From: Mortierella alpina
Lineage: Eukaryota > Mortierellomycota > Mortierellomycetes > Mortierellales > Mortierellaceae
Assembly: GCA_029449245.1 (NCBI GenBank)
Contig: JANATF010000005.1
Coordinates: 744,001 to 808,000, forward strand
Direction of reading: 5' to 3'
DNA length: 64,000 nt
The first letter of the stretch is position 1. Each line of letters opens with the position of its first letter. Under the pieces are notes generated by a model. The model was not told the DNA's origin. It did no database searches and saw only the letters and a program-made list of their open reading frames with translations. Positions 60,757 through 64,000 of the stretch are shown one piece after another. The position numbers were made by a program, and so were the translations under genes.

Positions 60757-63700
60757 TTAAAAATGGATCCCATGTGCTGTTTTAAATTCTTCAACCAACT
60801 CGAGGCAATGAGAGAGGTTGCCGAGTGGTTCCCAGGTGGCGGAGCTGCGAGGGTAACCCTTCCAAAGGATGAGGAACTGGTGTTGACGGCGGTAGCGTCT
60901 GTACTCAAGGATGCCTTCAGCCTCGTACTCCTCTTCGCCGTCAATGATTTCTAGTGGAGGCCTGGCGGGTGCTCGTGGTCCAAGGGCTTCTGGTGAAGGC
61001 TTATATTCTTGGAAGCGGTCCACGTGGAACACATCGTGAATCTTCATGGTCGGCGGTAGCTCAACACGAAATGAGACCGGCGAGTGTTGCTCCAACAGTG
61101 TATAGGGTCCGATGAAACGAGGTTGCAATTTGCGTGAGGGCTGGTTTTGGTCCGCGGCGACTGTGATATGGTCCGTGTTCAGTAACACCTGATCTCCAAC
61201 CTTGAACGTGTGGTCTCGGCGTCGTGTGTCCGCGTTCTTGGCCTGTCGTTCCTGTGCCAATGCTATGGCCTCCTTTGCGATGGTCAAGGAAGTGTGCTGG
61301 TTGGTCACGAACGTTTCTACCGTGGGGATGAGTGTGCTCGGGGGCAGGAGCAGCGCGGCTGGTACACGTGGATGGAAGCCGGCGTTCAGAAAGAATGGGG
61401 AGAATCCTGTGGTGGCATTGGTGGCGTTGTTATAAGCGAACTCTGCAGCAGTCAAGAGTAGGTCCCAGTTCGTCTGTTGTTGGTCCACGAACGCCCTCAG
61501 CATGATCTCCAGCGTCTGATTGGCTCTTTCCGTCTGGCCGTCCGTCTGTGGGTGGAATGCAGTTGACATGGCGAGCTTGACATCCATGAGGCGATGAAGT
61601 TCTTTCCAGAAGTGGCTGGTGAACTTGGTGTCGCGGTCCGAGACTATGGCGGTGGGCATTCCATGCAGCCGAAAAATGTTGTCAAAGAAGATCCGAGCGA
61701 CGTCAGGGGCAGTGTCGGTCGTCTTACTGGCCACGAAGTGGACTTGCTTTGACAGCTTGTCCACAAAGACTGTGATGGCGTCAAATCCTCGCGGCGTCTT
61801 AGGCAGCTGAACGATGAAGTCCATGGTCACTGTGTCCCAGCGCTGATCCGGTATATCAAGGGACTGGAGAAGTCCTGCTGGTCTTTGACGACTGGGCTTG
61901 TTGCGTTGGCAACTTTCGCAAGTCTCCACGTACGTCCTCGTGTCCCGTGCGATCCTTGGCCAGTACGCTGCTCGTCTGAGTTGCTCATACGTCTTGTCGA
62001 ATCCCAAATGACCTGCTATTGCTGAGTCATGAGCATCATGTAAGAGAGAGAGACGAATGTCAGACTTCTGAGGAATGCAGACAAGGTTTGTGTCATGTCG
62101 TTCAACAAACAAAAGATTCTCGTGGAGTGAGTATCTTTGGGGGCAACTTCCCTGGAGGCAGCTTTCGTAGATAGGACCGAGTTTAGGGTCATCCGGGTAA
62201 CTATCAATCAGGCGCTGCCTCAATCCTGGGTCCAGTTGTACAACCAACGAGTGTAGCGCGACGGGGTCTGGTTCCTTGTGGTCAGGTCGTCTGGAGAGGG
62301 CGTCTGGTACGATGTTGTCTGCGCCACGCTTATACTTGAAATCAAAGTCGTACTCCTGTAGCAACTCCATCCAACGTGCCTGTCTGCGAGTCAGTTTGGG
62401 TTGCGTTGGAAAGTGGCGAAGCGTGGCGTGATCCGTGTACACGACGAAGTGCGATCCATCCAGATAATAACGCCATGTCTTTAGCGCGTGAACGACAGCC
62501 AGCAGCTCCTGTTCGTGAGTTGGATAGTTCCTCTCTGCAGAATTCATCTTCCTGGATGTGAACGCCACTGGTCTCGAGACTCCATGTTCGTCTGTCTGGA
62601 AAAGCACGGCTCCAACAGCGAATCCAGACGCATCAGCTTCAACAGTGGTGGCTAGATCGGGGTCAAAGATCCTGAGTACCGGTGCTTTGCTGATGGCGTC
62701 CTTGAGAGCGGTGAAGGCGTGTTCCTTGTCAGGGTCCCAAGAGAATGGCACGCCCTCACCTAAGAGACCAGTCAACGGTAATGCGATGTCAGCAAATCCA
62801 TCAATATACTGTTGGTAAAATTGAGCGAGGCCAATGAATTGTTGCACATCCTTCTGCTTGCTAGGTCGAGGCCACTCGCGAATGGCGCGGACGAGGCCAG
62901 CGTTGGTGTGGATCCCGTCCTTGGAGATTACGTGTCCCAAAAACTCCGTCTCTTCCTGCATGAACGAACACTTGCTCAGTTTGACGTAGAGTCCGTGTTT
63001 GCGCAGAAGGGTCAGCGCACTCCTGATGTGGTCCAGGTGTTCCTCCTTTGTTTTCGAGTAGATCAGAATGTCATCGAGGTAAATGACCACCCATTTGTCG
63101 AGGATCGGGTCGAACACGTTAAACATCATGTTTGAAAAAGAGGCAGGAGCGTTAGTCAGCCCGAAAGGGACAACGTTAAACTCAAAGTGACCGTAGCGAC
63201 AGCGAAAGGCGGTTTTGTGTGTGTGTGGGTCGTAAACGCGCTGTTGGTGGTACCCAGAGAGGAGATCAAGTTTGGTAAAAAACTGCGCGCCGCGAAAGCG
63301 GTCGATGAGCTCGTCAATGCGGGGGAGGGGATGGCGGTTCTTTCGGGTGATTCTGTTCAGGCCGCGGTAGTCCACACACATGCGTAACGATCCATCCTTC
63401 TTTTTGACAAAAAGGACAGGTGCTCCGTATGGCGAGGTGCTAGGTTTGATGAACTTCTTTTTCAGCAATTCGTCCAACTGCTTCCTGAGCTCATCGAGTT
63501 CCGCAATGGAGAGACGAAGGACTGGTCGGACAGGGGGGTCGGCGGTGGGATCAGTTTCGATTTTCATTGCATCGCCTCGGTCTGGTGGGAGACCATCAGG
63601 GAGGGAGGTGGGGAAGACGTCGCGAAACTCGTCGAGTATGGGGAGCACTTCGTCAGGAACGGGAGGAGTGGAGGGGTTGTTGCCCGAACTGGTCTTGACT

Positions 63701-63999
63701 AACGCCAGGAACACTTCGTTGCCGGGTTGGGAGGCGAGGGAGTTGAAGTGCATGTGGCTCAGGAGGCGGCCTCCAGACTTAGCTGTAATGGAAGAGGGGG
63801 CGAATCCTCTGCATGACCAGATGACATTGCAGCCACGGTGCTGGAAATGCAAGTCGTTGGTGCGCCAGTTGATGTCGGGGTTGGTGGTTGTGAGCCATGG
63901 TTTGCCGAGGATCAGGTCGTAAGATTTGAGTGGATAAAGGAGGGGGTCGAGATTGTCAGCGTAGTTGTTGCGAGTGAGGGTGATGGAGACAGTGTGCTG
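60757..63999 (-). CDS. Pol polyprotein of element H, partial at the window edge
   Basis: Over 1080 residues, open to the right edge. It begins (in the window) in the C-terminal part of the protease domain (SYDLILGKPWL), then reverse transcriptase (IYLDDILIYS), RNase H (YTDHATLRHF), integrase (GHLGFDKT...CESCQRNK, GQTERANQ) and chromodomain (YEAEGILEYR...LWKGYPRSSATWEP). It is nearly identical to Pol of C, with scattered substitutions. The protease active site lies outside the window. Confidence 0.92.
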   Translation of the reverse strand, partial: QHTVSITLTRNNYADNLDPLLYPLKSYDLILGKPWLTTTNPDINWRTNDLHFQHRGCNVIWSCRGFAPSSITAKSGGRLLSHMHFNSLASQPGNEVFLALVKTSSGNNPSTPPVPDEVLPILDEFRDVFPTSLPDGLPPDRGDAMKIETDPTADPPVRPVLRLSIAELDELRKQLDELLKKKFIKPSTSPYGAPVLFVKKKDGSLRMCVDYRGLNRITRKNRHPLPRIDELIDRFRGAQFFTKLDLLSGYHQQRVYDPHTHKTAFRCRYGHFEFNVVPFGLTNAPASFSNMMFNVFDPILDKWVVIYLDDILIYSKTKEEHLDHIRSALTLLRKHGLYVKLSKCSFMQEETEFLGHVISKDGIHTNAGLVRAIREWPRPSKQKDVQQFIGLAQFYQQYIDGFADIALPLTGLLGEGVPFSWDPDKEHAFTALKDAISKAPVLRIFDPDLATTVEADASGFAVGAVLFQTDEHGVSRPVAFTSRKMNSAERNYPTHEQELLAVVHALKTWRYYLDGSHFVVYTDHATLRHFPTQPKLTRRQARWMELLQEYDFDFKYKRGADNIVPDALSRRPDHKEPDPVALHSLVVQLDPGLRQRLIDSYPDDPKLGPIYESCLQGSCPQRYSLHENLLFVERHDTNLVCIPQKSDIRLSLLHDAHDSAIAGHLGFDKTYEQLRRAAYWPRIARDTRTYVETCESCQRNKPSRQRPAGLLQSLDIPDQRWDTVTMDFIVQLPKTPRGFDAITVFVDKLSKQVHFVASKTTDTAPDVARIFFDNIFRLHGMPTAIVSDRDTKFTSHFWKELHRLMDVKLAMSTAFHPQTDGQTERANQTLEIMLRAFVDQQQTNWDLLLTAAEFAYNNATNATTGFSPFFLNAGFHPRVPAALLLPPSTLIPTVETFVTNQHTSLTIAKEAIALAQERQAKNADTRRRDHTFKVGDQVLLNTDHITVAADQNQPSRKLQPRFIGPYTLLEQHSPVSFRVELPPTMKIHDVFHVDRFQEYKPSPEALGPRAPARPPLEIIDGEEEYEAEGILEYRRYRRQHQFLILWKGYPRSSATWEPLGNLSHCLELVEEFKTAHGIHF

Positions 64000-64000
64000 A

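Larger units (their letters stand above)
54325..64000 (-). mobile_element. LTR retrotransposon H (C family), carrying element G, partial at the right edge
   Basis: Its 3' LTR (54325-54424, 100 bp) is a diverged relative of the C LTR. The polypurine tract is split by element G at the CTTCC duplication (54426-54430 and 60748-60752). Pol follows on the minus strand from 60757 upward, and the window ends before gag and the 5' LTR. Pol is very similar to that of C. Confidence 0.9.

Overview
The window is fungal nuclear DNA. One conventional, intron-containing host gene is visible, a homologue of the mitochondrial inner-membrane protein Mdm31 at 889-3624. Short introns with GT/AG ends and CTAAC-like branch sites, chromodomain Ty3/gypsy elements and the Mdm31 match indicate a fungus. 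Base composition and the MULE protein types suggest an early-diverging lineage (Mucoromycota or Mortierellomycota), but that placement is inference. From about 4.1 kb to the right edge almost everything is transposable element, deeply nested.

Layout. (1) 1-4.1 kb: host gene and flanks. (2) 4.15-20.2 kb: two head-to-head copies of one DNA transposon (MULE1), identical over the gene. It encodes a spliced protein of about 1173 residues joining a GCM/WRKY-like zinc finger, a MULE-like DDE region, a C19/C98-like cysteine protease (deubiquitinase fold) and a C-terminal CxxC...HxxxxC finger. The left copy carries LTR retrotransposon A in its terminal inverted repeat. (3) 20.2-22.2 kb: LTR-like repeat units and a 1080-bp fold-back element with TA target duplication. 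(4) 22.2-37.7 kb: one large MULE gene on the minus strand (MULE2) coding for an Ulp1/C48 protease, an acidic linker, a FAR1 DNA-binding domain, a DDE transposase, a SWIM finger and the same C-terminal finger as MULE1. Two LTR retrotransposons, B and C, sit inside its exons. (5) 37.7-41.1 kb: a degenerate repeat array, a solo LTR, an LTR-like unit and a truncated Ulp1-like gene whose catalytic His and Cys are replaced. (6) 41.1-52.0 kb: retrotransposon D, with retrotransposon E inserted cleanly in its pol gene. (7) 52-54.3 kb: unassigned DNA and a fragment (F) of the C family. (8) 54.3-64 kb: retrotransposon H (C family, running off the right edge), with retrotransposon G inserted in its polypurine tract.

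How the parts relate. Elements A, B, C, E and G are each bounded by matched LTRs with TG...CA ends and a 5-bp target duplication, so the nesting order can be read directly. B, C, D and E place pol in the -1 frame relative to gag; A and G use one continuous gag-pol frame. C, D, E and F share an unusual protease active site, D-G-G, in place of D-S/T-G. The most novel content is the pair of MULE-type genes that use different DNA-binding fingers and different ubiquitin/SUMO-type proteases but end in the same zinc-binding module.
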